In this document: positions 63,965 to 64,000 of the stretch, piece by piece
Numbering within the stretch: the stretch's first letter is position 1
Layout of the letters: each line of letters opens with the position of its first letter
NCBI RefSeq assembly: GCF_002764115.1
Contig: NZ_CP017940.1
Span: 2,330,501-2,394,500 of the forward strand
DNA: 64,000 nt
DNA from: Phyllobacterium zundukense
Lineage (GTDB): Bacteria; Pseudomonadota; Alphaproteobacteria; Rhizobiales; Rhizobiaceae
Reading direction: 5' to 3'
Position numbers and translations under genes: made by a program
The notes under the pieces: model-generated
What the model saw: only the letters and a program-made list of their open reading frames with translations
Database searches by the model: none
What the model was told of the DNA's origin: nothing

Positions 63965-64000
63965 CGGTGTATAAGTGAACCGCGGCAAAGCGAACGACGG

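Noticed and set aside
1..64000. CRISPR array, type I secretion operon, insertion sequence transposase
   Set aside because: No regularly spaced repeats, no HlyB/HlyD-like genes near the RTX cluster (the 45-49 kb RND pair is a different family), and no transposase was recognised.

Overview
The window looks like a chromosome segment of an alphaproteobacterium of the order Hyphomicrobiales (Rhizobiales), near Brucella/Ochrobactrum/Phyllobacterium. The reasons are the core gene order recO-era-rnc-lepB-acpS-pyrE-rsh-rpoZ-smpB-dapA-slt, two Brucella Omp2-type porins close by, DUF2062, DUF992, BON and DUF1269 neighbours, and moderately high GC. The genus cannot be fixed from the sequence alone.

Layout. 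(1) 0-11.3 kb is a compact, intact housekeeping block, mostly on the minus strand: thioesterase, recO, era, rnc, lepB, acpS, DUF2062, pyrE, rsh, rpoZ, then a plus-strand NYN nuclease/uracil-DNA glycosylase pair, then smpB and dapA. (2) 11.3-22.9 kb is an accessory stretch around the soluble lytic transglycosylase. It holds four minus-strand RTX (calcium-binding nonapeptide repeat) protein genes, one of them frameshifted. Three of these share an almost identical, structured leader and upstream region. The gaps are filled with mosaic palindromic repeats and a duplicated two-hairpin element of about 77 bases. (3) 22.9-27.5 kb is a cell-envelope block: membrane-anchored helix-hairpin-helix protein, 32-aa membrane peptide, BON protein, and two divergently oriented Omp2-like porins with an EmrE-like gene directly ahead of the second one. 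(4) 27.8-36.6 kb is mixed accessory DNA: tyrosine recombinase, secreted DUF proteins, an M20 peptidase with its catalytic centre deleted, AhpD and NmrA remnants, a GC-rich metallo-beta-lactamase-fold gene, a Bfd-like ferredoxin and an MFS exporter. (5) 36.9-45.4 kb is a probable acid/arginine stress region: two paralogous ArcD-like antiporters and arginine deiminase without arcB or arcC, a membrane hydrolase, two small membrane proteins and an AI-2E family transporter. (6) 45.4-58 kb has an RND efflux pair whose adaptor is frameshifted, an AraC regulator with a translationally coupled leader ORF, a group of tiny membrane-protein ORFs, a second RsgA, a cupin, a frameshifted BNR-repeat protein and a frameshifted SDR. 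(7) 58.1-64 kb has a class III nucleotide cyclase with five very similar PAS domains plus a sixth, and an NfeD-protease/stomatin pair.

The main structural result is the RTX family: separate repeat proteins that share one duplicated promoter and leader, with the ribosome binding site held in a possible hairpin, and no type I secretion genes nearby. A second theme is decay. Four genes are each broken by a single-base indel in a short homopolymer and three more are deletion remnants. All lie in the accessory part, none in the housekeeping block.
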